Shown: in pieces, positions 40,005 to 48,000 of the stretch
How the letters are laid out: each line of letters begins with the position of its first letter
How positions within the stretch are numbered: the stretch's first letter is position 1
NCBI GenBank assembly: GCA_963811055.1
Contig: CAWEPQ010000001.1
Location: 248,001 to 312,000 of the forward strand
Length of the DNA stretch: 64,000 nucleotides
Direction of reading: 5' to 3'
From: JACVRW01 sp963811055
GTDB taxonomy: Bacteria > Actinomycetota > Thermoleophilia > Solirubrobacterales > Thermoleophilaceae
Position numbers and translations under genes: made by a program
The notes under the pieces: model-generated
Databases searched by the model: none
What the model was told of the DNA's origin: nothing
Seen by the model: the letters and a program-made list of their open reading frames with translations, nothing else

Positions 40005-41804
40005 ATGAGATGCGCCGGCGTCACGGCGCTCGTGTTGGGATCGCTGTCCGGCACGGCGCAGGCCGAGGACCTGGTGGTCAACTCGTTCGACGGCACGCCG
40101 ATCGTGGCCCACTGGTTCCCCAACCCCGCGCTGGCGGCAGGCCAGCGGGCACCGGTGGTGCTCAACGGACCGGGCTGGAGCGCGCCGGGTGAGAAGGATC
40201 CGTCGACCGGGGCGATCAAGCGCCTCCACGACCTCGGCTACAACGTGCTCACCTGGGACCCGCGCGGCTTCGGCGTCTCCGGCGGCGAGGCCACCATCAA
40301 CGCGCCGCAGGTGGAGGGCCGCGACGTGCGCGCGCTCATCGATCGGATGGCCGAGCAGCCGCAGGTGAAGCTCGACAAGGTGGGCGATCCCCGGGTGGGC
40401 ATGACCGGCGGCAGCTACGGCGGCGGCATCCAGCTCTCCACCGCAGGCATCGACCGCCGCGTGGACGCGATCGTTCCCGTGGTGGCCTGGCACTCGCTCG
40501 AGACGAGCCTCTACAAGGACCGCACCTTCAAGCAGGGCTGGAACTCGCTGCTCTATTCGATCGGCCTGGCCAACGCCACCAACGGCGGGCTCGCAGGCGG
40601 TCCCGCCGGAGTGCAGACCGGCGGGCTCGACCCGCACATCACCTCCGCCTACAACAGTGCCAGCGCCACCGGCACCCTGAGCGCCGCCGACGAGGCGTGG
40701 TTCAGAGACCGCGGTCCGGGTGACAAGACGATCCGCAAGATCAAGGCGCCGACCCTGATCGTGGGCGGCACCGTGGACACCCTGTTCCCGCTCGACGAGG
40801 ACGTGAAGGTCTACAAGCAGCTGAGGGCCCAGGGAACGCCGGTGAAGATGTTCTGGTTCTGCGGCGGCCACGGCCAGTGCGCCGAGGGCAACGGCGGCGA
40901 GCCGGGCGCCGGGCTCGACGTGGGCTCGATCCTCGGCAGCGGCGGAGGCGACCCCCGCCTCAACGACGCCAGCGCCGCCTGGCTGGCCCGTTACCTCAAG
41001 GGCGACCGCAGCGTGAAGACCGGCCCGGGGCTCGAGTTCCGCTCGGACGACAGCAAGTACCGCGTGGCGCCTCAGTACCCCGTCGCGCCCGGCAAGCCGG
41101 TGAAGGCGCGCGGCTCGGGCACGCTCGAGATCGCGGCCGGCGCCACCTCCGGCTCGGGCACCCTGGCCATGGCCGCCGCCAGCGGCGGCCTCGACGTGCC
41201 GATCGTGGTGCGCAAGGCCGCACAGCTGCTCGGCCCGCCGAAGGTGACCATCACCTACAAGGCCACCGGTGCTCCCAGCGACGCGCGGATCTTCGCGCAG
41301 CTCATCAACGTCGGCCGCGGAGTGGTGGTGGGCAACCAGTCGGCCCCGATCCCGGTGAAGCTCGACGGGCGAAAGCACACGATCTCGCGCCGGCTCGTTC
41401 CGATCGCCTCCACGGCCCGGGCGGGCGCCCGCTACACGCTTCAGCTCGTGGCGGGCTCGGCGATCTGGTCCCAGCAGCGCGCCAACGGCACGCTCAAGGC
41501 ATCAAGGATCGACGTGGAGCTGCCGGTGGCCGATCCGCGCGGCCTCGGTGCGCACGGGCGGCGCTGCAGCACCCTCCGCTCGTTCCGATACGGACTCCCG
41601 AAGAGCCTCAGGAGCAGGGTGCTGGACGGCCGCGTGCTCCTGCGCGGCAAGCGCGTGGCACGCGTTCGCCGCGCGGGCAAGGGCCACGTGCGGTTCGGCC
41701 GCACCGCCGCCGGCGTGCAGAACCTGAAGCTGGTTCTGCGCCTCAGCGACGGGACGACCGTCACGCGCAAGCGGACGATCGTGCTCTGCGCGTCCGAGCG
41801 CTAG
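40005..41804 (+). CDS. Exported CocE/S15-like alpha/beta hydrolase
   Basis: This 599-residue protein has a short signal (GVTALVLGSLSGTAQA). The hydrolase domain has LTWDPRGFGVSGGEATINAP, the nucleophile elbow VGMTGGSYGGGIQLSTAGID, the acid in LIVGGTVDTLFPLDED and the His in WFCGGHGQC. A beta-rich domain follows (about 330-470), then a basic C-terminal extension (SLRSRVLDGRVLLRGKRVAR). ATG 40005 is preferred over GTG 39993 because GAGGGGAG sits just before it. Peptidase or ester hydrolase activity is expected. Confidence 0.9.
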   Translation: MRCAGVTALVLGSLSGTAQAEDLVVNSFDGTPIVAHWFPNPALAAGQRAPVVLNGPGWSAPGEKDPSTGAIKRLHDLGYNVLTWDPRGFGVSGGEATINAPQVEGRDVRALIDRMAEQPQVKLDKVGDPRVGMTGGSYGGGIQLSTAGIDRRVDAIVPVVAWHSLETSLYKDRTFKQGWNSLLYSIGLANATNGGLAGGPAGVQTGGLDPHITSAYNSASATGTLSAADEAWFRDRGPGDKTIRKIKAPTLIVGGTVDTLFPLDEDVKVYKQLRAQGTPVKMFWFCGGHGQCAEGNGGEPGAGLDVGSILGSGGGDPRLNDASAAWLARYLKGDRSVKTGPGLEFRSDDSKYRVAPQYPVAPGKPVKARGSGTLEIAAGATSGSGTLAMAAASGGLDVPIVVRKAAQLLGPPKVTITYKATGAPSDARIFAQLINVGRGVVVGNQSAPIPVKLDGRKHTISRRLVPIASTARAGARYTLQLVAGSAIWSQQRANGTLKASRIDVELPVADPRGLGAHGRRCSTLRSFRYGLPKSLRSRVLDGRVLLRGKRVARVRRAGKGHVRFGRTAAGVQNLKLVLRLSDGTTVTRKRTIVLCASER

Positions 41805-43129
41805 CGCCGGCCAGGCTCGTGGTCGGCGAGGTTCACGGACACCGCGTCGGTGGATGACGCGAAGTTCGGGAAGTTCACCGTCCGGAGGCGGCCTGCCCCC
41901 CTCGACCTGAGCGCCACGGAGACGGTGCCCGTCGGCGGGGCCGCGGCCGGAATGAACAGGTCCACGCCGCTGAGGAACGGAAGCGCGAAGAACACCGGGT
42001 GAGGCGTGGCCACGTTGCTCACCCCGTCCGAGCCCGTGTCGAAGGCGAACATGCCGATCACGCGCTTTGCGATCGGGGCCGTGGCCGCGTTGATCACGTT
42101 GGTCCCGTTGATGAGAAGGGAGTCGTTCTCGGCGCCCTGGTCGCCCCAGAGCTCCTTGTACCTGACGATCGTCAGAGCCGAGTGCCTCGGGCTCCGCTCG
42201 ATCAGGATGTTCACCCCGCCGCCGGGCTCCGAGGTGAGCAGGCGCACCAGGTGGCTGCTGCGCTTGAACGGCTCGAAGTAGATGTGATGCGTCAGCTGCC
42301 CCGCGTCGACGAGGGCGAACTCGTAGTGCCTGCCGCTGCTCAGTCCGCGGACGGGGCCCCACGAGCCGTCTTCGGCGATGTCGAGCGTGGCGACCGGACG
42401 CTTGCCCTTCCGCTGGCCGGTGGCGCCGTGAACAGCCCAGATCTCGAGCGAGCGCTCCCCCACGCCCACGTTCTGCGGGAACAGCGCCGCGCGTCCCGAC
42501 AGGGTGATCCGGTGCTGAGTCGCGATGTCCTTGGACGGACGGCGGCCCGTGAAGAACTTGTAGATGGACACGAAGGTCTCCGCCGAGGTGGCCACCTGCA
42601 CGTGGGTCTGGTTGGGGATCGTCACGTTGGTTGCACCCTCGAGCACCCGGCCCGGTGTCCCGCGGCCCGCCCAGATGGCGAGCGTGGGAACGCCGCCGGG
42701 CGGAGAGGCGGCCGTGCGGCCGTCGATGTTCACGTAGCGCGCGATGTTGGCCGCGCGCGCGGGCGAGGCCAGGTACTCGTGGCTGAGGGTCGTGCCGAGC
42801 GAATGCCCGAGCAGATCGACCTTGGGCCGCCCGGTCTGCTTCTTGAGATCGGCGATGGCAGCGTCGAGCCGGGCGTAGACGTCCTCGCGCGTATCGACCC
42901 CGAAGGTCGAGTCGTATTCGACCACCCGGATATAGCTCTGCGGGTACCCGTTGCTCGTGAAGCGCTGCGCCTGGGACTCGAACTGTCCTCCGGATCCCGC
43001 ACCCCCGTGGAGGAAGATCATCGGGGTGAGGCGCTTGTGGTGGCCCTCGTGGGCCAGGGCCGCCGGTGCCGCGGCCAGTAGGCCGGCCGCCGCCAGGATC
43101 GCGATGAACGAACGGAACGCGGTGCGCAT
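41801..43129 (-). CDS. Exported lipase-like alpha/beta hydrolase
   Basis: This 442-residue protein has a signal peptide (FIAILAAAGLLAAAPAALA). Key segments are TPMIFLHGGAGSGGQFESQA for the oxyanion region and PKVDLLGHSLGTTLSHEYLA for the Ser nucleophile. The His-Asp pair is less clear but PNQTHVQVATS is a candidate for the His. The C-terminal half (about 230-442) is beta-rich, with a Ca-dependent or C2-like look. It starts 3 bases before the end of the next hydrolase gene upstream, forming a two-gene unit. Confidence 0.88.
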   Translation of the reverse strand: MRTAFRSFIAILAAAGLLAAAPAALAHEGHHKRLTPMIFLHGGAGSGGQFESQAQRFTSNGYPQSYIRVVEYDSTFGVDTREDVYARLDAAIADLKKQTGRPKVDLLGHSLGTTLSHEYLASPARAANIARYVNIDGRTAASPPGGVPTLAIWAGRGTPGRVLEGATNVTIPNQTHVQVATSAETFVSIYKFFTGRRPSKDIATQHRITLSGRAALFPQNVGVGERSLEIWAVHGATGQRKGKRPVATLDIAEDGSWGPVRGLSSGRHYEFALVDAGQLTHHIYFEPFKRSSHLVRLLTSEPGGGVNILIERSPRHSALTIVRYKELWGDQGAENDSLLINGTNVINAATAPIAKRVIGMFAFDTGSDGVSNVATPHPVFFALPFLSGVDLFIPAAAPPTGTVSVALRSRGAGRLRTVNFPNFASSTDAVSVNLADHEPGRR

Positions 43130-43132
43130 GAG

Positions 43133-44533
43133 CTACCTCCGGCTGATCTTCTTCAGGAACGGAATCAGGTTCTTGACGAAGTCGTTCTTCGGACTCGCCG
43201 TGTTCGGGTCGTTGTGCGAGTAGGTCGAGGCGCGCTCCACCAGCTTCAGATTGCGCTTCGGGATCCCCGACTGGCTGGCGAGGAGCTTGGCCCCGTCCAG
43301 CACCCGCTGCCCGCCCAGCGCCGCGCCGAACGCGTAGATCCGCAGGCGCTTCGACAGGTCGTGGCCGTGGATCGACCGGACCCCGAACACGGCCTGAGCC
43401 GGGTTGGCGTTCCCGGCGGCGACCGCGCTCGAGTCGAGCGACAGGCGCTGCGGGTGGTACCACGCCGTGCCGTCCAGGCCCTTGAGCCCGTTGCCTGAGA
43501 ACACGGTGGCGAAGCGGCGGATCGGGGTGATCTCACCGGCCTGCTGCCAGCCGCGCGGGCTGCCGCTCGGGGCGAGGCGCCCGATGTGGCCCTGTGCCGC
43601 GGCCAGGCCCGCGGGCGAGGTCTCCGTGTCGAGCGCGTACCCGTACTGGGCGAGGTTCGTCGGGAGCACCGGGGTCTTGAGGTTGCCGGGGAGCAGCGGC
43701 CAGTCCCACGCGAGGCTGGCCTCGTTCGGCCAGTACAGCGCCGCCAGCGAGCCGGTGGCGTTGAAGAGCCCGGCGAACGGCGCGCCGATGCCGCCGAAGG
43801 TCAGCCACGGTCCGCCCGCCCGGAGCGCGGCGAGCTCCTCGGTGGCCTCCGCGGCGGTGGGCGACTCGGGCCTGCTGCCCCCGTCGATGTAGACGAGTCC
43901 CGACAGGCCGCGCGCACCGGGCTTGCCCTTGAAGTCCCAGGTGGCGTAGGCGGTGGTGATCGTCCCGCCGAGGGAATGGCCGCCCACCACGACCTTGCCG
44001 CCGCGCTGCTTGGCCAGCTTGACCACGCGGTGGAGGTCGTTGATCTCGGTCTTCATCCCCCACTCGTGGGCGTAGCCGACCGACGAGTCGGAGATGAACT
44101 GGAAGTGCTTTGCCACGCTCGGGTCGTTGATGAACCCGAGGTAGTAATCGAACAGCTCCTTGGAGCTGCCCTTGCCGGCCTTGACGCGGTTGAGCACGGA
44201 GTGGTCCTCGAGCAGGTTCTCGCGACGCTCCACGGCCCACACCTGCCAGTCCTTCGCCCTGCTCACCACGTCCCTGGCCAGCGGCGCGAAGTACGCCGCG
44301 CTGGCGGACGTGCCGGGGTTGAGGACGAGCACGTTGCGCGCCTTCCTCGAACCGATCTTGAGGATGCCGACCTTGTTGTACTTGGCCGGCGTGCCCGCGG
44401 ACTTGACGCCCGCGATGCGCTGGAACGAAACCGAGACCTTCGCCGGTGCGGGCGCGGCGAGCGCGGCACACGAGAGCGCGGCGGCTGTGACTGCGAGCGC
44501 GAGCTTTCGCGCCGTCGGACTCCCTGAACGCAT
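43133..44533 (-). CDS. Exported alpha/beta hydrolase
   Basis: This 466-residue protein has a signal peptide (RKLALAVTAAALSCAALAAP). The core includes VLVLNPGTSASAAYFAPLAR, the nucleophile elbow KVVVGGHSLGGTITTAYATW and LVYIDGGSRPESPTAAE, with the His probably in SIHGHDLSKR or near the C-terminus (ASTYSHNDPN). It starts at an ATG with GAGGAG upstream. It lies 3 bases upstream of the lipase-like gene on the same strand. The ester substrate is unknown. Confidence 0.88.
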   Translation of the reverse strand: MRSGSPTARKLALAVTAAALSCAALAAPAPAKVSVSFQRIAGVKSAGTPAKYNKVGILKIGSRKARNVLVLNPGTSASAAYFAPLARDVVSRAKDWQVWAVERRENLLEDHSVLNRVKAGKGSSKELFDYYLGFINDPSVAKHFQFISDSSVGYAHEWGMKTEINDLHRVVKLAKQRGGKVVVGGHSLGGTITTAYATWDFKGKPGARGLSGLVYIDGGSRPESPTAAEATEELAALRAGGPWLTFGGIGAPFAGLFNATGSLAALYWPNEASLAWDWPLLPGNLKTPVLPTNLAQYGYALDTETSPAGLAAAQGHIGRLAPSGSPRGWQQAGEITPIRRFATVFSGNGLKGLDGTAWYHPQRLSLDSSAVAAGNANPAQAVFGVRSIHGHDLSKRLRIYAFGAALGGQRVLDGAKLLASQSGIPKRNLKLVERASTYSHNDPNTASPKNDFVKNLIPFLKKISRR

Positions 44534-44631
44534 GCGTCTCCTCCTCGGTGCTGCGGGTCGTTGCCCGAGGATCATGCACTGCCGCGCTCCTCATGCAAAG
44601 CACGCCCTGAACAGAGTTTGCCCCGCTCGGG

Positions 44632-44645
44632 TGTGCACGTGCACA
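44632..44645. promoter_or_regulatory. 14-base perfect palindrome at a regulator's start
   Basis: TGTGCACGTGCACA is a perfect palindrome. It contains two possible GTG start codons (44633 and 44639) of the PucR-type gene, and could be an autoregulatory operator. Confidence 0.4.
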
Positions 44646-45808
44646 ACGGACTTGAGAAGATCGGGGCCGTGGAGGCCGCCGCCCGTTCGCGGGACGCCAT
44701 CCGGCGCATCGTCGAGCGCACCGATCTCGACCGCTTCACCGAAGGGATTCTCGACAGCTTCTGGGACCGGCCCGAGTACCGGCGCTTTCGCCCACCGCGT
44801 GAGGATGTGCGGGACTGGGTGCGCTGGAACGTGGACCTGGTCGTGCGCTGGCTGGTGGACGACCAGAGGCCGAGCCAGGCGGACCTCGAGCGCTTTCGCG
44901 AGCGCGCCCGAGGGCTGGCCCGGGACGGCATGCCGGCCGACGTGGTGCCGGCCAACTTCCGTCACGGCGCGCGCTACGCCTGGACCTCCCTGCTGGAGGC
45001 CGCGCGCGAGGACGAGCGGCCGGCCCTGCTCGAGAGCGCCGACCTGCTGTTCGAGTTCGTGGACCGCGTGTCGCATCTCTTCTCGGACACCTACGAGTCC
45101 ACCCGGCCGCCGGCCGTGGTGTCGGACGACGAGCGGCGCGCGCTCGGGCTGCTGGACCGGGTGTGCTCCGACGTCGCGCTCGTCGGCGAGGACTACCAAC
45201 TCGCGGAGCGGCTGGGCTTCGACCTGAACGCCCGTTACCGGCCGTTCGCGCTGTCGGCGCCGTCGCTGTCGGTCCAGCACCACGCGACCCTGGCCGCCCG
45301 CCTCCGCGCCGAGCGGGTGCTGGCCGCCTCGGAGGGACGCCGCGTGGTGGGCGTGGCGTCGCGCCCGCTTCCCCTCGGCGAGCTGGACCTGGAATCCCAC
45401 GGGACCATTGCCCGGGCGGGAGCCACGCCGCGCCCCCTGCTGTCCGAGGTGCTCGACGAGCTCCGGACGGTCGTGGACCTGGCCGCGGCGGGGGGCCGCT
45501 TCGGGGAGGTGGAGCTCGACGACCATCTGCCCGAGCTCCTGCTGCGCAAGTCACCCCGGTTGGCCGCTCGCCTGCGCGCGCGCGTTTACGGCCGGCTCGA
45601 GGCGAGCGACCCCGAGCTGGCGCGCACCCTCGACGTGTTGATCGAGCACGACTTCGACCGCGGCGCCACGGCAGCGGCGCTCCCGGTGCACCGCAACACG
45701 CTGGGAAACCGCATCAACCGCATCCGCGCGATCACCGGCCTCGACATCGACCGGGCCGATGGGCACGGCCTGGTGTGGCTGGCCTGGCTCGACCGCGCGG
45801 AGGGCTGA
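44633..45808 (+). CDS. PucR/CdaR-type transcriptional regulator
   Basis: This is a protein of about 391 residues. The N-terminal half is helical (RDAIRRIVERTDLDRFTEGI). A GGDEF-like degenerate domain precedes a C-terminal PucR HTH, LDVLIEHDFDRGATAAALPVHRNTLGNRINRIRAITGLDID, which is highly characteristic. PucR-type proteins control purine, polyamine or amino acid catabolism. The start is uncertain because GTG codons at 44633 and 44639 lie in a palindrome. It opens the large catabolic neighbourhood and is convergent with the frameshifted P1 peptidase gene. Confidence 0.9.
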   Translation: MHVHNGLEKIGAVEAAARSRDAIRRIVERTDLDRFTEGILDSFWDRPEYRRFRPPREDVRDWVRWNVDLVVRWLVDDQRPSQADLERFRERARGLARDGMPADVVPANFRHGARYAWTSLLEAAREDERPALLESADLLFEFVDRVSHLFSDTYESTRPPAVVSDDERRALGLLDRVCSDVALVGEDYQLAERLGFDLNARYRPFALSAPSLSVQHHATLAARLRAERVLAASEGRRVVGVASRPLPLGELDLESHGTIARAGATPRPLLSEVLDELRTVVDLAAAGGRFGEVELDDHLPELLLRKSPRLAARLRARVYGRLEASDPELARTLDVLIEHDFDRGATAAALPVHRNTLGNRINRIRAITGLDIDRADGHGLVWLAWLDRAEG

Positions 45809-45811
45809 CGC

Positions 45812-46896
45812 TCAGCGCTCGAGCCGGCCGTGCCGGTCGAGCAGCTCCAGCACCTCGTCGTGCGGCAGAGCCTCCGCCACCCGGCCGTCGCGACCCTCCA
45901 CGCGCTCGGCGTTCCAGAGGGCGCCGAGAACAGCCTCCTCGGTGGCGTCCACCGCGGCGCTGAACAGGGAGTCGAGGTCCTCGTCGGCCACACCCGGCGG
46001 GCCGGGCTCGCCGCGTGCCGCGCGTGACGAGGACAGGGAGAACCCGAGGAAGATCTCGCCGCTCCCGTGGTGGGCCACCGAGCCGGTGCGACCAAGCCCG
46101 AGTCCCGCACGCCGGGCCAGGCGAGTGAGTTGCGCCGAGCTGAGCGGGGCGTCGGTGCCCACCACCACGAGACAGCTTCCACCGGGCACGTGCCAGCCCG
46201 CGGCGCTCCCGTCGAGCAGCCTGCCCACCGGCACGCCGTCGATCCGCAGGTCCGCGCGCTCCCCGAAGTTGGCCAGCAGCAGAACCCCCACCACGGCGCC
46301 GCTTTCGACGACCCGGCTGGCCGTGCCGATCCCGCCCTTCCAGCCGAAGCACACCATGCCAGTGCCCGCGCCCACCGCTCCCTGGACCACGTCGGCGGAA
46401 GCGTCCGCGAGCGCCCGGCCCGCGTCGGCCGCCTCGACCTGCACCACGCGCGGATCGTTCAGCCAGCTGTCGTCGCACTCGCCGACCACGGGAATCACCA
46501 CGTCGTCGACTCCCACGCGCGGCTCGCCGTCGATGGCCGCCGCCACCGCGCCGTCGTAGACGCGCCCGACCGACATCGTGGCCGTGAGGTAGATCGGGGT
46601 CTCGAGCACGCCCCACTCGCGGATCTGAAGCGAGCTCGTGAGCTCTCCGGCGCCGTTGAGCATCGCGACCGCCGCCGGGATCGGCTGGGCCCAGACCGCG
46701 TTGCGGGTCGCCCGGGAGGATCGCCGTCACGCCGCTGCGGGCGACGCCTCGGCCGTCCGGTGGATCGGGCTCGTCGCGCATGACCGTCACGTGTCCCACG
46801 CGCACGCCGGCCACGTCCGCGATCGAGCCGGTCGGGTCCCGACTCGAGCCTGCCGATCCGGAGGCCGTGCTCGCGAAGGCTCTTGACGGCGTCCAT
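45812..46896 (-). pseudogene. Frameshifted P1/DmpA-family peptidase
   Basis: The N-terminus reads SIADVAGVRVGHVTVMRDEP, then GVARSGVTAILPG in one frame from ATG 46896. Around 46708-46722 the frame changes, and the rest continues in the next frame as NAVWAQPIPAAVAMLNGAGE, LETPIYLTATMSVG, GAGTGMVCFGWKGGIGTASR and GGSCLVVVGTDAPLSSAQLT (nucleophile Ser in GGSC). Otherwise all family segments are present, so this is either a recent inactivation or a sequencing error. DmpA enzymes are self-processing beta-aminopeptidases or amidases. The start lies 48 bases from the divergent deacylase gene. Confidence 0.75.
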
Positions 46897-46944
46897 ACGG
46901 CGCGAGCGTACCCGGAGGTAGGGTCCGTCGGCGTGGGACTCGCG

Positions 46945-48000
46945 ATGCCTGTGGTCTGGAGCGATCGCCACGGCTCGCACGACCCGGGCGGCGAGGTGTG
47001 GGTGGGCGTGCGCACCCCGGGCACCGAGCTGCCGGAGCGCGCGGAGCGGATTCGCGAGCGGCTGGAAGCGGACGGCGCGCGGCTCGTGCCCGCCCGTTCG
47101 CAGCCCGACCAGCGCGTGACCAGCGTGCATGACGCGGACCTCCTGGGCTACCTCGCCGGCGCCTGGGACGAATGGCAGTCGGCCGGGCTGCCCGAGGACC
47201 CCGGGCAGGACCGAGTGGTGCCGTACCTGTTCCCGCACCCGGGACTGTTCGCCGACGGCGTCCGCGCGCACAGGGCAGCCGGCATCACGGCTCGCGCCGG
47301 CCAGTTCGCCTACGACACGATGACGCTGATCGGGCCGGGCACGTGGGAGGCCGCGCGGGCCGGCCTCGACGGCGCCGTGACCGCCGCCGACCTGGTGCTC
47401 GAAGGCGAGCGCGCCGCCTACGCGTGCTGCCGCCCGCCCGGCCACCACGTGACCCGCACCTGCTTCGGCGGCTCCTGCTATCTCAACAACGCTGCGGCGG
47501 CAGCGGCCCGCCTGCGCGCCGCCGGGAGGCGCCCGGTCGCGGTGATCGACATCGACGCCCACCACGGGAACGGCACGCAGGCGATCTTCTGGGAGGACCC
47601 TGACGTGCTCACCGCGTCGGCCCATGTGGACCCGGGCGCCGGCTGGTTCCCGCACTTCCTCGGCTTCGAGGACGAGACCGGCGAGGGTGCCAACCGCAAC
47701 ATCACGCTCGCGCCGGGAACCGGGGACGAGGGCTGGACGGCGGCCGTGCGGACGCTCGCGGACTGGGTGGCGGGCCGGGGCGCCGAGGCGCTGGTGGTGG
47801 CGCTGGGAGTGGACGCCGCCGGCGGCGACCCGGAGAGCCCGCTGGCGGTGACCGGCGCCGGCTTCAGGGAGGCGGGCCGTACGCTGGGCGCTCTCGGCCT
47901 GCCGACCGTGGTTGTGCAGGAGGGCGGATATGACCTGAACGAGATCGGGCGCCTCGTGCTCGAGGCGCTCTCGGGAATCGAGGAGGGAGCGCGTGGCTGA
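46945..48000 (+). CDS. HDAC-family deacylase (acetylpolyamine amidohydrolase/AcuC-like)
   Basis: This is a protein of about 351 residues. Zinc and catalytic segments are complete: YACCRPPGHHVTRTCFGGSC (His pair), VIDIDAHHGNGTQAIFWEDP (Asp and His ligands), LGVDAAGGDPESPL (third ligand Asp) and VVQEGGYDLNEIG (catalytic Tyr). These Zn enzymes remove acyl groups from amines such as acetylpolyamines. ATG 46945 is used; GTG 46933 is possible. It overlaps the S9 peptidase start by 8 bases, so the two are coupled. Confidence 0.92.
   Translation: MPVVWSDRHGSHDPGGEVWVGVRTPGTELPERAERIRERLEADGARLVPARSQPDQRVTSVHDADLLGYLAGAWDEWQSAGLPEDPGQDRVVPYLFPHPGLFADGVRAHRAAGITARAGQFAYDTMTLIGPGTWEAARAGLDGAVTAADLVLEGERAAYACCRPPGHHVTRTCFGGSCYLNNAAAAAARLRAAGRRPVAVIDIDAHHGNGTQAIFWEDPDVLTASAHVDPGAGWFPHFLGFEDETGEGANRNITLAPGTGDEGWTAAVRTLADWVAGRGAEALVVALGVDAAGGDPESPLAVTGAGFREAGRTLGALGLPTVVVQEGGYDLNEIGRLVLEALSGIEEGARG

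Noticed and set aside
39978..41378. Antisense frame opposite the S15-like hydrolase
   Set aside because: Composition and lack of motifs mark it as a shadow of a gene with signal peptide and catalytic triad.
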